Shown piece by piece: positions 41,571 through 49,753 of a stretch of DNA of 64,000 nt. This DNA is from Microlunatus speluncae (GTDB taxonomy: Bacteria; Actinomycetota; Actinomycetes; Propionibacteriales; Propionibacteriaceae). Each line of letters starts with the position of its first letter. Within the stretch, counting starts at the first letter, position 1. The notes under the pieces are model-generated. The model was not told the origin of the DNA. It saw only the letters and a list, made by a program, of their open reading frames with translations, and did no database searches. The position numbers and the translations under genes were made by a program. The stretch covers positions 655,216-719,215 of the forward strand of contig NZ_VKCZ01000019.1 in assembly GCF_009299835.1 (NCBI RefSeq), in the 5' to 3' direction.

Positions 41571-43253
41571 TCACTCGTCGGTGAGCAGGGACCACGCGGC
41601 GCGGCGGCGCTGCTGTTCGTCCGGGTCCGCCACCGGGGCGGCGGCGAGCAGGCGTTGGGTGTACGGGTCGGCCGGTTGGGTCAGCACCCGTTCGGTCGCA
41701 CCCGACTCGACGATCCTGCCGTGCCGCATCACCGCGATCCGCCGGGTGAGCTGACCGACGACGGCCAGATCGTGGGAGATGAACAGGCAACTGAAACCGA
41801 GGTCGGCCTGCAGCTCGGCCAACAGTTCGATGATCGTCCGCTGCACCGAGACGTCGAGGGCGCTGGTCGGCTCGTCCGCGATCAGCAGGTCGGGATCTCC
41901 TGCCAGCGCGCGGGCGATCGCCACCCGCTGCCGCTGGCCGCCGGACAGCTCGTGCGGGAGCCGCTCGGCCAGCCCGGCGCCGAGCCGCACCACGTCCAGC
42001 AGTTCGGTCACCCGGCGTTGCCGTTCGGCCGGCGCGACCCCGGCCAACTGCAGCGGTTCGGCGATGCTGCGGCCGACCGGATGCCGCGGGTTCAGGCTGG
42101 AGCCCGGATCCTGGAAGATCATTCCGAGTCCCGCCCGGGCCCGGCGCAGGCCGCGGCGGTTGGCCCGGGTGATGTCCTGCCCACGCAGCTCGACCGTGCC
42201 GGTCGCGACCCGGACCAGCCCGGCCAGGGCCCGCCCGACGGTCGACTTGCCGGACCCGGATTCGCCGACCAGCCCGACCAGCTCGCCCCGCCCGATCCGC
42301 AGCTCGATCCCCTCCGCCGCCGTCACGCCCCGCCCGACCCCGCCCCCTCCGTACACCACCGAAACCCCCCGCAGCTCCGCCACCACCTCCCCCAACCCCG
42401 ACTTGTCAGAACTAGGGGACGCTAGGGCGGCCCCAGGTTCTGACAAGTCGGGGTGGGGGAGTTTGGGGACGGCGGTGAGGAGGGTGCGGGTGTAGGCGTT
42501 GCGGGGGTGGGCGAAGAGGTCGCGTACGGGGGCGGACTCGATCAGGTGGCCGGAGTTGAGCACGGCGACGTCGTCGGCCAGGTCGGCCACCACGCCCATG
42601 TCGTGGGTGATCAACAAGATCGCCATGCCGAGCTCGTCCTTGAGCTGCCGGAGCAGGGCCAGGATGCCGGCCTGGACCGTCACGTCGAGGGCCGTGGTCG
42701 GTTCGTCGGCGATCAACAACCGGGGCCGGTTGCCGATCGCCATCGCGATCATGCATCGCTGCAACTGGCCGCCGGACAGCTCGTGCGGGAAGGACCGGGC
42801 GATCCGCAGCCCGTCGGTCAGCCCGACCTGGGCCAACAGCTCCCGGATCCGGTGCCGGGCGTCGGCCGCGGTCAGCCGCGGGTCGTGCACCCGGAGCGCC
42901 TCGGTGATCTGCCAGCCGATCGAATAGACCGGGTTCAGCGCGCTGGCGGGCTCCTGGAAGATCGTGCCGATCAGGTTGCCGCGCAGCTGCCGGAGACGCT
43001 CCGCCGGTGCATTGATCAACTCCTCTCCGTCGACCCGGATGCTGCCGCTCACCCGGGCCGTGTCGGGCAACAGGCCCAGCACGGCCAGGGCGCTGACGCT
43101 CTTGCCCGAGCCGGATTCGCCGACCAGGGCCAGCACCCGGCCGCGGTCGACGGCGAACGAGGCTCCGGCGACGGCCTCGACCTCGGCGCCGCGTCCCGAC
43201 CGGGGCCGGAACGTGACGCCGAGCTCGTCGACCTGGAGCACAGGAGCGGTCAT
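41571..43253 (-). CDS. ABC transporter with two fused ATP-binding domains (DppD-DppF fusion)
   Basis: A 560-residue protein with two complete ATPase domains. First: GESGSGKSVSAL, LSGGQLQRCMIAMAI, LLIADEPTTALDV. Second: GESGSGKSTVGRAL, LSGGQRQRVAIARAL, LLIADEPTSALDV. It should drive the Opp-type importer encoded upstream. The linker (about residues 267-286) is encoded by a palindromic repeat, and it contains DLSEPGAALASPSSDKSGL. Its start overlaps the binding-protein gene by four bases. Confidence 0.88.
   Translation of the reverse strand: MTAPVLQVDELGVTFRPRSGRGAEVEAVAGASFAVDRGRVLALVGESGSGKSVSALAVLGLLPDTARVSGSIRVDGEELINAPAERLRQLRGNLIGTIFQEPASALNPVYSIGWQITEALRVHDPRLTAADARHRIRELLAQVGLTDGLRIARSFPHELSGGQLQRCMIAMAIGNRPRLLIADEPTTALDVTVQAGILALLRQLKDELGMAILLITHDMGVVADLADDVAVLNSGHLIESAPVRDLFAHPRNAYTRTLLTAVPKLPHPDLSEPGAALASPSSDKSGLGEVVAELRGVSVVYGGGGVGRGVTAAEGIELRIGRGELVGLVGESGSGKSTVGRALAGLVRVATGTVELRGQDITRANRRGLRRARAGLGMIFQDPGSSLNPRHPVGRSIAEPLQLAGVAPAERQRRVTELLDVVRLGAGLAERLPHELSGGQRQRVAIARALAGDPDLLIADEPTSALDVSVQRTIIELLAELQADLGFSCLFISHDLAVVGQLTRRIAVMRHGRIVESGATERVLTQPADPYTQRLLAAAPVADPDEQQRRRAAWSLLTDE
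42396..42453. repeat. Palindromic element, CCGACTTGTCAGA family (copy b), inside an ABC ATPase gene
   Basis: CCCCGACTTGTCAGAAC (42396-42412) and GTTCTGACAAGTCGGGG (42437-42453) are perfect 17-bp inverted arms around a 24-bp loop. The copy lies in frame, exactly in the linker between the two ATPase domains, so it disrupts no fold. Confidence 0.8.
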
Positions 43254-44923
43254 TGCTGCAGCGTGACCTTCAGGTAGTTCGGATAGGCCGGGAACGCGCC
43301 GATCACGAAGTTCTGCACGTTGGAGCCGTGCAGGAAGGAGTTCTTCGTGTACGTCAGCGGGATGATCGGGGCGTCGGTCATGATCATCTTGTCGATCTGC
43401 GCCCAGAGCTTCTCCGCAGCCACCGGGTCGATCGTCGCGGTGGCTTCCTTGATCAACTTGTCCACCTCCGGGTTGCTGTAGCGGGAGGTGTTGTAGTTGC
43501 CGTTGCCGATCTGGCTGGAGGCGAACAGCGGCTGCAGGTTGCCGTTGGCCGACGGGAAGTCGGGCTGCCAGCTGCCGAGATACAGGTCGTAGTCGCCCTT
43601 CGGTCCGGTCGCCGCCGCGGTCAGCGCGTTGGAATCCAACGGTCGCAGGTCGACGGTGACGCCGGCCTTGGCGAAGCCCTGCTGCAGCGCCTGCGCCTGG
43701 GCCTGGTCGGAGGTGTCGTCGCCGACGATCAGGGTCAGCTTGAGATCATCGGCGTGGCCGGCCTCGGCCAGCAGCGTCTTCGCCTTCTCGATGTCGCCGC
43801 TCTCCGGCGTCGGGTAGAGGTCGTAGGTCTCCCGGCCCGGGATGCCCGGGGTGATCAAGGTCGTCGCGTAGTCGCCGGAGATCGGCCCGCCGACCGCGGT
43901 CAGATAGGCCAACCGGTCGGCCGCGTACTGCAGCGCCTGGCGGACCTTGACGTCCTTGAGCGCACCGCGCTGGGTGTTCATCGCGAGGTAGGACAACGCA
44001 CCCGGCTGGGAGGTGACCAGCCGCTCCTTGACCTGCGGGTTGGCCTGCGCCTGGGCCAGCTGGGCGGCCGGCACGAAGCTCGACCCGAAGGCGTCCTTCG
44101 CCTCGCCGGAGTCGGCGATCAACGCCTGCGCGGCGACCGTCTGGTCCTGGCTGAGCTTGAAGGTGATCTTGTCCGGGCCGGCGGTGCGGATCGGATCGCT
44201 GTCCCGGTTCCACTTCTCGTTCCGGGTCAGCTGCATCGCGACGCCCTGGTCGTACTTCTCCACCGTGTAAGGGCCCGAGGCCGCCGGCTTGAGCCCGTAC
44301 GTCGCGGGATCGGTGTCCTTGGCCTTCGGCACCGGGGAGAACGCGGGCGTGGAGACCACCCAGGGCCAGTCGCCGTAGGGCACGTCCAGCTCGAACACGA
44401 TCGTCTTCTCGTCCGGCGTCTTGATCGAATCCAGCTCCTGGCCCGCGTAGGGACCGGGGTAGTCGGCGGCGCCGGTCAACAACGTCTTGTGGTACGAGAG
44501 CCCGCCGGACAGCTCGGGCGCGAAGGTGCGCTCGATGCCGTACTTGATGTCGGCGCTGGTGATCTTGGTCCCGTCGTCGAAGAACAGGTTGTCCTTCAGC
44601 GTGTAGGTCCAGGTTTTGCCGTCGGGGCTGGGCTTGCCGGTGTCGGTCGCCAGGTCGGGCACCACCGCCGGCGGCTTGTCCGGGGTGATGTCCCAGGTGG
44701 TCAGCCGGCGGTGGATCAGGCCGTTGGAGGTGATCGCCAGGCCCTGGCTCTTGGCCGGGTCGAAACTCAGTTCGGTGGCCGCGTTGAAGATCGTCAGGGT
44801 GCCGCCGGTCGCACCGGGGCCGGTGCTGCCCTGGCCGCCGGGATCGGCGGAGTTGGCGTTGCAGCCGGTCAGTGCCAGGGCGGCGGCGATGATCAGCGTG
44901 CCGGCCAGTTTGAGCCGTTTCAT
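43250..44923 (-). CDS. Extracellular solute-binding lipoprotein, family 5
   Basis: A 557-residue protein from ATG 44923 (GAAAGGAC upstream); the open frame extends upstream through another gene without meaning. The leader has a lipobox ALTGC. Typical family 5 stretches follow: WTYTLKDNLFFDDGTKITSA, DIKYGIERTFAPE, VRQALQYAADRLAY and PSANGNLQPLFA. It resembles DppA/OppA binders and could bind a peptide or glycoside. Its place in an operon with an FGGY kinase suggests a sugar-containing ligand. Confidence 0.85.
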   Translation of the reverse strand: MKRLKLAGTLIIAAALALTGCNANSADPGGQGSTGPGATGGTLTIFNAATELSFDPAKSQGLAITSNGLIHRRLTTWDITPDKPPAVVPDLATDTGKPSPDGKTWTYTLKDNLFFDDGTKITSADIKYGIERTFAPELSGGLSYHKTLLTGAADYPGPYAGQELDSIKTPDEKTIVFELDVPYGDWPWVVSTPAFSPVPKAKDTDPATYGLKPAASGPYTVEKYDQGVAMQLTRNEKWNRDSDPIRTAGPDKITFKLSQDQTVAAQALIADSGEAKDAFGSSFVPAAQLAQAQANPQVKERLVTSQPGALSYLAMNTQRGALKDVKVRQALQYAADRLAYLTAVGGPISGDYATTLITPGIPGRETYDLYPTPESGDIEKAKTLLAEAGHADDLKLTLIVGDDTSDQAQAQALQQGFAKAGVTVDLRPLDSNALTAAATGPKGDYDLYLGSWQPDFPSANGNLQPLFASSQIGNGNYNTSRYSNPEVDKLIKEATATIDPVAAEKLWAQIDKMIMTDAPIIPLTYTKNSFLHGSNVQNFVIGAFPAYPNYLKVTLQQ

Positions 44924-44952
44924 GATCGAAGTGTCCTTTCGTGGGGGGAGAA

Positions 44953-45957
44953 CTAACGCACGGCGGCTCGTCGAGCCCGCGGGTCGAGGAGTCCGTAACA
45001 GAGGTCGACGGCCAGGTTGGCGAGGATGATCAGGAAGGCGGAGAAGAGGGTGACCCCGACGATCACCGGCAGATCCAGGTTGCCCACCGCGTCGAGCAGC
45101 AGGGCACCGAGTCCGGGCATCGAGAACACCTTCTCGGTGATCACCGCGCCACCGAGCAGGCCGCCGAGGTCGAGCCCGAACACGGTGGCGATCGGCAGCA
45201 GCACGTTGCGCAGCGCGTGCCGCGGGATCACTCGGCTCTCCGGCAGGCCCTTGGCCCGGGCGGTCCGGATGTAGTCCTCGTTCAGCACCTCGAGCAGTTG
45301 CCCGCGGGTCAACCGGGTGTAGATCGCCGCGTTGAGCAACGCCAGCACGCACCACGGCAGCACCAGATGCCAGAGCCAGTCGATCATGCCGTCACCGATC
45401 GGCGAGTAGCCGCCGATCGGCACCATGTCGAGGGTGAAGCCGAACAGCAGGATGCCGAGCAGGCCGACCAGATAGGACGGCGCGGAGACGCCGGCGATCG
45501 AGATCGTCATCAGCGATCGGTCCAGCACGCTGCCGCGGCGCAGTGCGGAGACGGTGCCGGTGCCGACGCCGATGATCAACCAGAGCACGGCGGCGCCGAT
45601 CGCCAGCGACGCGGTCACTCCGAGCCGGTCGAAGATCAGGTCGGTGACCGGGGTGCTGAGCCGGAACGAGTAGCCGAAGCAAGGGGCCGCGCACTCGATC
45701 GCCGCCGGCCCGCTGCCGAAGGTCCGGCCCACGACGATGCCGACCGCGAACTCGGCCACCTGGACATACCAGGCCGAGTCGAAGCCCATGAAGGTGCGGG
45801 CCTGGAGCAGCCGCTCCGGGGTGCACGGCCGGCCGCAGGCCAGCTGCGCCGGGTCGGCCGGGGACAGGTAGAACACCGCGTAGGTGACGACGGTGAGGAT
45901 CGCCAGCACCAGCATGATCCCGCCGATCCGGCCGAACAGATAGCGAATCAGGGTCAT
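44953..45957 (-). CDS. ABC transporter permease (DppB type)
   Basis: A 334-residue membrane protein. The N-terminal helix GGIMLVLAILTVVTYAVFYL ends in the L-S-P-A-D-P motif of DppB. Six helices and the contact loop EDYIRTARAKGLPESRVIPR are visible. An insert of about 40 residues after the first helix (CAAPCFGYSFRLSTPVTDLI) is an extra extracellular loop. Its start overlaps the other permease by four bases. Confidence 0.85.
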   Translation of the reverse strand: MTLIRYLFGRIGGIMLVLAILTVVTYAVFYLSPADPAQLACGRPCTPERLLQARTFMGFDSAWYVQVAEFAVGIVVGRTFGSGPAAIECAAPCFGYSFRLSTPVTDLIFDRLGVTASLAIGAAVLWLIIGVGTGTVSALRRGSVLDRSLMTISIAGVSAPSYLVGLLGILLFGFTLDMVPIGGYSPIGDGMIDWLWHLVLPWCVLALLNAAIYTRLTRGQLLEVLNEDYIRTARAKGLPESRVIPRHALRNVLLPIATVFGLDLGGLLGGAVITEKVFSMPGLGALLLDAVGNLDLPVIVGVTLFSAFLIILANLAVDLCYGLLDPRARRAAVR

Positions 45958-46913
45958 CGGCCGACCCCGGCCCGGGTGTTGGCCGCGGTCCGCGGATCGA
46001 GGGCGTCGCGCAGGCCGTCACCGAACAGATTGAAGCCGAGCGTGATCAGGAACAGAGCCCCGCCGGGAAAGATCAGGAACATCGGATCCGTGCCGACCCA
46101 GTTGATCGCCTCGCCGATCGAGCGGCCCCAGGACGGGGTCGGCGGCGGCACACCGACGCCGAGGAACGACAACGCCGCTTCGGTGCCGATCTTGCCCGGG
46201 ATCGAGATCGTGGCGAAGACGATCACCGTCGCGGCCAGATTGGGCAGCAGTTGCCGGAACAGCACGTGGGCGGTGCCGCCGCCGGCGATCTGCGAGGCGA
46301 TCACGAAGTTCCGGTTCTTCAGCACCAGCGTTTGCGACCGGACCACTCGGGCGATCGGCGGCCAGCCGAAGAAGCCGATCACGACGATGATCAACACCGG
46401 TTTGGGCAGCCAGCCCGGCACGATCGCGCCGAGGGCGATCATGAACACCAGCCCGGGGAAGCCGAAAATGACGTCGGTGGTCCGGCTGAGGATGCGGTCG
46501 GTCCAGCCGCCGAAGTAGCCGGCGACCAGGCCGATCACCACGCCGATCGTGACCGAGACGATCGTGGCCGCGAGCCCGACCGCCAGCGAGGTGCGGGAGC
46601 CGTGCACGACGATCGCGAACAGGTCCCGGCCGGTCAACGGTTCGACGCCGAACCAGTGCCGCGGGCTGATCCCGCCGGCGAAGCCGGCCGGTGCCCCGGT
46701 CGGGTCCAGCGCGGCCAGGTCGTAGGTGTACGGGTCGTGGCCGGACAGCACGGTGATCGCCGGCGCCAGCACGGCGGCGAGGACGAACGCCGCGATCGTG
46801 ACGGCGCCGAACGCCGCGCCGCGGTCGGCCCAGAGCAGCCGCGCCAGTTGCCGCGGCCCGCGCTCACGGTGCAGCCCGTCAGCGACCACCTCGGTCATCC
46901 AGCGGCACCCCAT
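45954..46913 (-). CDS. ABC transporter permease (DppC type)
   Basis: A 319-residue membrane protein and first gene of the operon. The DppC motif is FGVEPLTGRDLFAIVVHGSR, and the contact loop is VIASQIAGGGTAHVLFRQLLPN. An alternative start is ATG 46898 (MTEVVADGLH). The upstream region contains an AACCGGTT-centred palindrome also found near the GntR gene. Confidence 0.85.
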   Translation of the reverse strand: MGCRWMTEVVADGLHRERGPRQLARLLWADRGAAFGAVTIAAFVLAAVLAPAITVLSGHDPYTYDLAALDPTGAPAGFAGGISPRHWFGVEPLTGRDLFAIVVHGSRTSLAVGLAATIVSVTIGVVIGLVAGYFGGWTDRILSRTTDVIFGFPGLVFMIALGAIVPGWLPKPVLIIVVIGFFGWPPIARVVRSQTLVLKNRNFVIASQIAGGGTAHVLFRQLLPNLAATVIVFATISIPGKIGTEAALSFLGVGVPPPTPSWGRSIGEAINWVGTDPMFLIFPGGALFLITLGFNLFGDGLRDALDPRTAANTRAGVGR

Positions 46914-46953
46914 CTCTCGTCCCCGTGGAGCTCAGTCATCTCGGATCGTGCCA

Positions 46954-46965
46954 TGAACCGGTTGA
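46954..46965. promoter_or_regulatory. Palindrome TGAACCGGTTGA, possible GntR operator
   Basis: The core AACCGGTTGA is identical to the core of the 14-bp palindrome at 48339-48352. It lies 41 bp upstream of the DppC start, suitable for repression. Eight-base palindromes can occur by chance. Confidence 0.35.
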
Positions 46966-47044
46966 GTTGTGGCAATCCGACCGGCTGGCGGACCATTTCC
47001 GATTTAGCCGCCGGATGAGGTAGGGAATCCGGGGGACGGCCGAC

Positions 47045-47482
47045 TCAGGGAGCGGATCGGGTCATTCTGGTGACGGCGGTGTAGTCCTTGCCCGGGCCGG
47101 TCACGTCCCAGGTGATGATCAACAGCTCGGGGTCGCCGGGTGCGATGTCGATCACACCGGCGTAGTGATCATCGCCGCAGGGATGTCGTACGGCGACGCC
47201 GGGCCGCCAATCGTGGAAGTGGCGGCCATCGGCGAAGGTGACGATCCGGTCGCCGGCCTGCTCGACGAGATAGAGGGTGCGGGTCACCGGGGTCCGGGTC
47301 TCGCCCCAGGTCAGGGTGCCGGTTTCCTGCCAGCGGATACGGTCCGGCTCGGCGACGAAGATCATCTCGCCGGTCACCCGCCCCTGGATCCCGTTGCGAC
47401 GATCATCGATCGCCCGGTCGAAGCTCCAGCGGCCGAGCAGCCAGGCCGGATCCGTCGAGCGTTCGGCCTCGAGCCCGGTCAT
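47045..47482 (-). CDS. DUF6314-type lipocalin-like protein
   Basis: A 145-residue protein: LLGRWSFDRAIDDRRNGIQG, then EMIFVAEPDRIRWQETGTLT, VTRTLYLVEQAGDRIVTFADG, and a final ITWDVTGPGKDYTAVTRM. It matches the beta-barrel pattern of the DUF6314 family, usually of unknown function. It overlaps the end of the GntR gene by four bases and is therefore coexpressed with the regulator. It may bind a ligand of the local pathway. Confidence 0.7.
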   Translation of the reverse strand: MTGLEAERSTDPAWLLGRWSFDRAIDDRRNGIQGRVTGEMIFVAEPDRIRWQETGTLTWGETRTPVTRTLYLVEQAGDRIVTFADGRHFHDWRPGVAVRHPCGDDHYAGVIDIAPGDPELLIITWDVTGPGKDYTAVTRMTRSAP

Positions 47483-48228
47483 GATCGGTCCGGGTCGGGC
47501 GGCAGGGTGCCGGTGAGACGGGCGGCGGCGGTCGTCATGTGGGCCGCCATCGCCGAGGCGGCGGCATCCGGTTCGCGCCGGCGCAGAGCTTCGTAGACGG
47601 CGGCATGCTCTGCGACCGCGACCCGGGCCTGATCGGGGTCCTGGACCGCGCGGTCGACCCAGACCCGGAGCAGCGACCGGACCAGTTGCAGCAGGTCGAG
47701 CAGGACGGCGTTGCCGGTGTTGGAGGCCAACAGGTGGTGGAAGGCGAGGTCGGCCTCGACGAACGCCGCGAGGTCGTCGACCCCGGCCCGCATCCCGTCC
47801 AGGTGCCGGCCCAGCTCCGCCAGTTGATCATCGTCCAGGCGTTCCGCGGCGAGCCGGGCGGCGAAGATCTCCAGGCCCGATCGGACCTCGATCAGTTCCA
47901 GGGTGCTCCGCTCGCCGATCAGCACGCCCCAGCGCAGCGACTGGGGGAGCAGTTCGCTGGCGTTGCCGCGGAGATAGGTGCCCGATCCCGGCCGTACGTC
48001 GACGACGCCTAGGATCTCCAGCGCGGCCAGCGCCTCCCGGACCGCGGACCGGCCGACGCCGAGGGTGGTCGCCAGCTGGCGCTCCGGCGGGAGCCGCGTG
48101 CCGGGCGCGATCGATCCGCCGGTGAACAGGTCCAGCAGGCGGTTCGCCACGGCGGACACGGCGGTGCCGGTCGGCAACGTGCCGAGCGCCGCACTGATCT
48201 CCGCCGACTGATCCCGGTACGCAGGCAT
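47479..48228 (-). CDS. FadR-type GntR transcriptional regulator
   Basis: A 249-residue regulator from ATG 48228. The winged helix is APGTRLPPERQLATTLGVGR, then SAVREALAALEILGVVDVRP. The C-terminal FCD domain is helical, with the metal/ligand residues in LIEVRSGLEIFAARLAAE and FVEADLAFHHLLAS. It is divergent from the D-apionate-type operon, and a 14-bp palindrome lies between; repression of that operon, with relief by an acid sugar, is the likely role. Confidence 0.85.
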   Translation of the reverse strand: MPAYRDQSAEISAALGTLPTGTAVSAVANRLLDLFTGGSIAPGTRLPPERQLATTLGVGRSAVREALAALEILGVVDVRPGSGTYLRGNASELLPQSLRWGVLIGERSTLELIEVRSGLEIFAARLAAERLDDDQLAELGRHLDGMRAGVDDLAAFVEADLAFHHLLASNTGNAVLLDLLQLVRSLLRVWVDRAVQDPDQARVAVAEHAAVYEALRRREPDAAASAMAAHMTTAAARLTGTLPPDPDRS

Positions 48229-48265
48229 GCCGCAAACCCTAATCGCCGCGGATGTGGCCGCCGAT

Positions 48266-48320
48266 CCCGACTTGTCAGAACTCAGTTGCCCTATGGCACA
48301 ACTCAGTTCTGACAACTCGG
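48266..48320. repeat. Palindromic element, CCGACTTGTCAGA family (copy c)
   Basis: CCCGACTTGTCAGAACTCAG on the left pairs with CTCAGTTCTGACAACTCGG on the right, one mismatch near the end. The loop is CCCTATGGCA. Apart from a few bases it equals the reverse complement of copy d at 57105-57164. It lies in the promoter gap between the GntR and MFS genes. Confidence 0.75.
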
Positions 48321-48338
48321 TGTGGATAACTTGAATTG

Positions 48339-48352
48339 GTCAACCGGTTGAC
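48339..48352. promoter_or_regulatory. GTCAACCGGTTGAC palindrome, GntR operator candidate
   Basis: A perfect 14-bp palindrome 33 bp upstream of the MFS start, in the gap shared with the GntR gene. The T-N-G-T-N-N-N-A-C-N-A style of FadR operators is approximated by TTGGTCAACC and its mirror. Confidence 0.5.
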
Positions 48353-48385
48353 AGATTCAGGTACGCGGGTTGAGGATCGAGGGCT

Positions 48386-49753
48386 ATGAGGGCAGCGCAG
48401 GGTGGCCAGGAGCCTCGCACGCGGACCGGCGCCGTGGCGGCGGTCGAGCGATCGACGATCCGCAAGATCTCGATCCGACTGGTGCCGTTCGTCGCGCTGA
48501 TGTTCTTCATCAACTACCTGGATCGGACCGCGATCGGGTTCGCCGCACCGAACGGGATGAACACCGACCTGGCGCTCACCGCCGCCCAGTTCGGCTTCGC
48601 GTCCGGGGTCTTCTTCATCGGCTACATCCTGTTGGAGGTGCCGTCCAACCTGGCCCTGCACCGGTTCGGCGCCCGACGGTGGCTGGCCCGGATCATGATC
48701 AGCTGGGGCATCGTCGCGGCCCTGTTCACCTGGGTGCAGGGCTTCGAACAGCTGGTCGTGCTGCGGTTCCTGCTCGGGGTCGCCGAGGCCGGCTTCTTCC
48801 CCGGCGCGATCCTGTTCCTCAGCTTCTGGGTGCCGGCCCGGCACCGGAGCAAGATCCTGGCCCTGTTCTATCTGGCGCAGCCGCTGACCACGGTGATCGG
48901 GGCGCCGCTGGCCGGGGTGTTGATCAACCAGCACGGGGTCTTCTTCGGGCTGGCGGGCTGGCGGTTCATGTTCCTCGGGGTGGCCGTTCCGGCGGTCGTG
49001 GTCGGGGTGATCGCGTGGTTCTACCTGAAGGACGGACCGAAGGACGCGCGCTGGCTGACCGACGCCGAGCGCGGCTGGCTGACCGAGGAACTGCGGGCCG
49101 AGGACGGCGAGGCGAAGCGGCCGCACACCTCGATCCGACACGCGTTCGGCAGTGGCCGGGTCTGGCTGCTCTCGATCATGTACTTCGGTTTCATCTATGG
49201 CCTGTACGCGCTGGCGTTCTTCCTGCCGACGATCATCAAGGGGTTCCAGGAGTCCGCCGGGGTGAAGTTCGACGTGCTGCAGCAGGGCTTGATCACCGCG
49301 ATCCCGTACCTGCCGGCGGCGGTCGCGTTGTGGTTCTGGTCGCGTGACGTCGCCCGGCGCGGCCTGCGGACCTGGCACCTCGTGATCCCGGCCGTGGCCG
49401 GTGCGGTCAGCATCCCGCTGGCCCTGTTCGCCCAGTCGCCGGCGCTGACGATCGCGATCATCACGATCACCGCGATGTCGATCTTCTCGGCGTTGCCGAA
49501 CTTCTGGACGCTGCCGACCCGGTTCCTGTCCGGCGCCGCGGCCGCGGCCGGGATCGCGTTGATCAACACCGTCGGCAATCTGGCCGGCTTCTCCGCGCCG
49601 TACGTGACCGGTGCGGTGCACGACCTGACCGGCGGCTACCAGGTGCCGATGTTCATCGTCGGCGGCTTCCTCGGCCTGTCGGCGATCTTGATGCTGGTGC
49701 TGAACCGGCAGGGTAGCGTCACGACTCGAGACCCCGTCGAGGAGGCGCCATGA
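48386..49753 (+). CDS. MFS transporter, anion:cation symporter (ACS) family
   Basis: A 455-residue transporter with 12 helices. Typical ACS features are FFINYLDRTAIGFAAPNGMN, GYILLEVPSNLALHRFGARRW, GVAEAGFFPGAILFLSFWVP and a cytoplasmic loop rich in acidic residues between helices 6 and 7. ACS members import organic acids such as tartrate, hexuronates and 4-hydroxyphenylacetate with protons. As the first gene of the operon it probably imports D-apionate or a related sugar acid. Confidence 0.85.
   Translation: MRAAQGGQEPRTRTGAVAAVERSTIRKISIRLVPFVALMFFINYLDRTAIGFAAPNGMNTDLALTAAQFGFASGVFFIGYILLEVPSNLALHRFGARRWLARIMISWGIVAALFTWVQGFEQLVVLRFLLGVAEAGFFPGAILFLSFWVPARHRSKILALFYLAQPLTTVIGAPLAGVLINQHGVFFGLAGWRFMFLGVAVPAVVVGVIAWFYLKDGPKDARWLTDAERGWLTEELRAEDGEAKRPHTSIRHAFGSGRVWLLSIMYFGFIYGLYALAFFLPTIIKGFQESAGVKFDVLQQGLITAIPYLPAAVALWFWSRDVARRGLRTWHLVIPAVAGAVSIPLALFAQSPALTIAIITITAMSIFSALPNFWTLPTRFLSGAAAAAGIALINTVGNLAGFSAPYVTGAVHDLTGGYQVPMFIVGGFLGLSAILMLVLNRQGSVTTRDPVEEAP

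Noticed and set aside
39900..42425. Long plus-strand frame opposite the FGGY kinase and ABC ATPase genes
   Set aside because: No domain or ribosome site; it is the antisense image of well-supported genes.
48229..48315. N-terminal extension of the GntR regulator
   Set aside because: The extra residues are encoded mostly by the palindromic repeat at 48266-48320; the winged helix is complete from ATG 48228.
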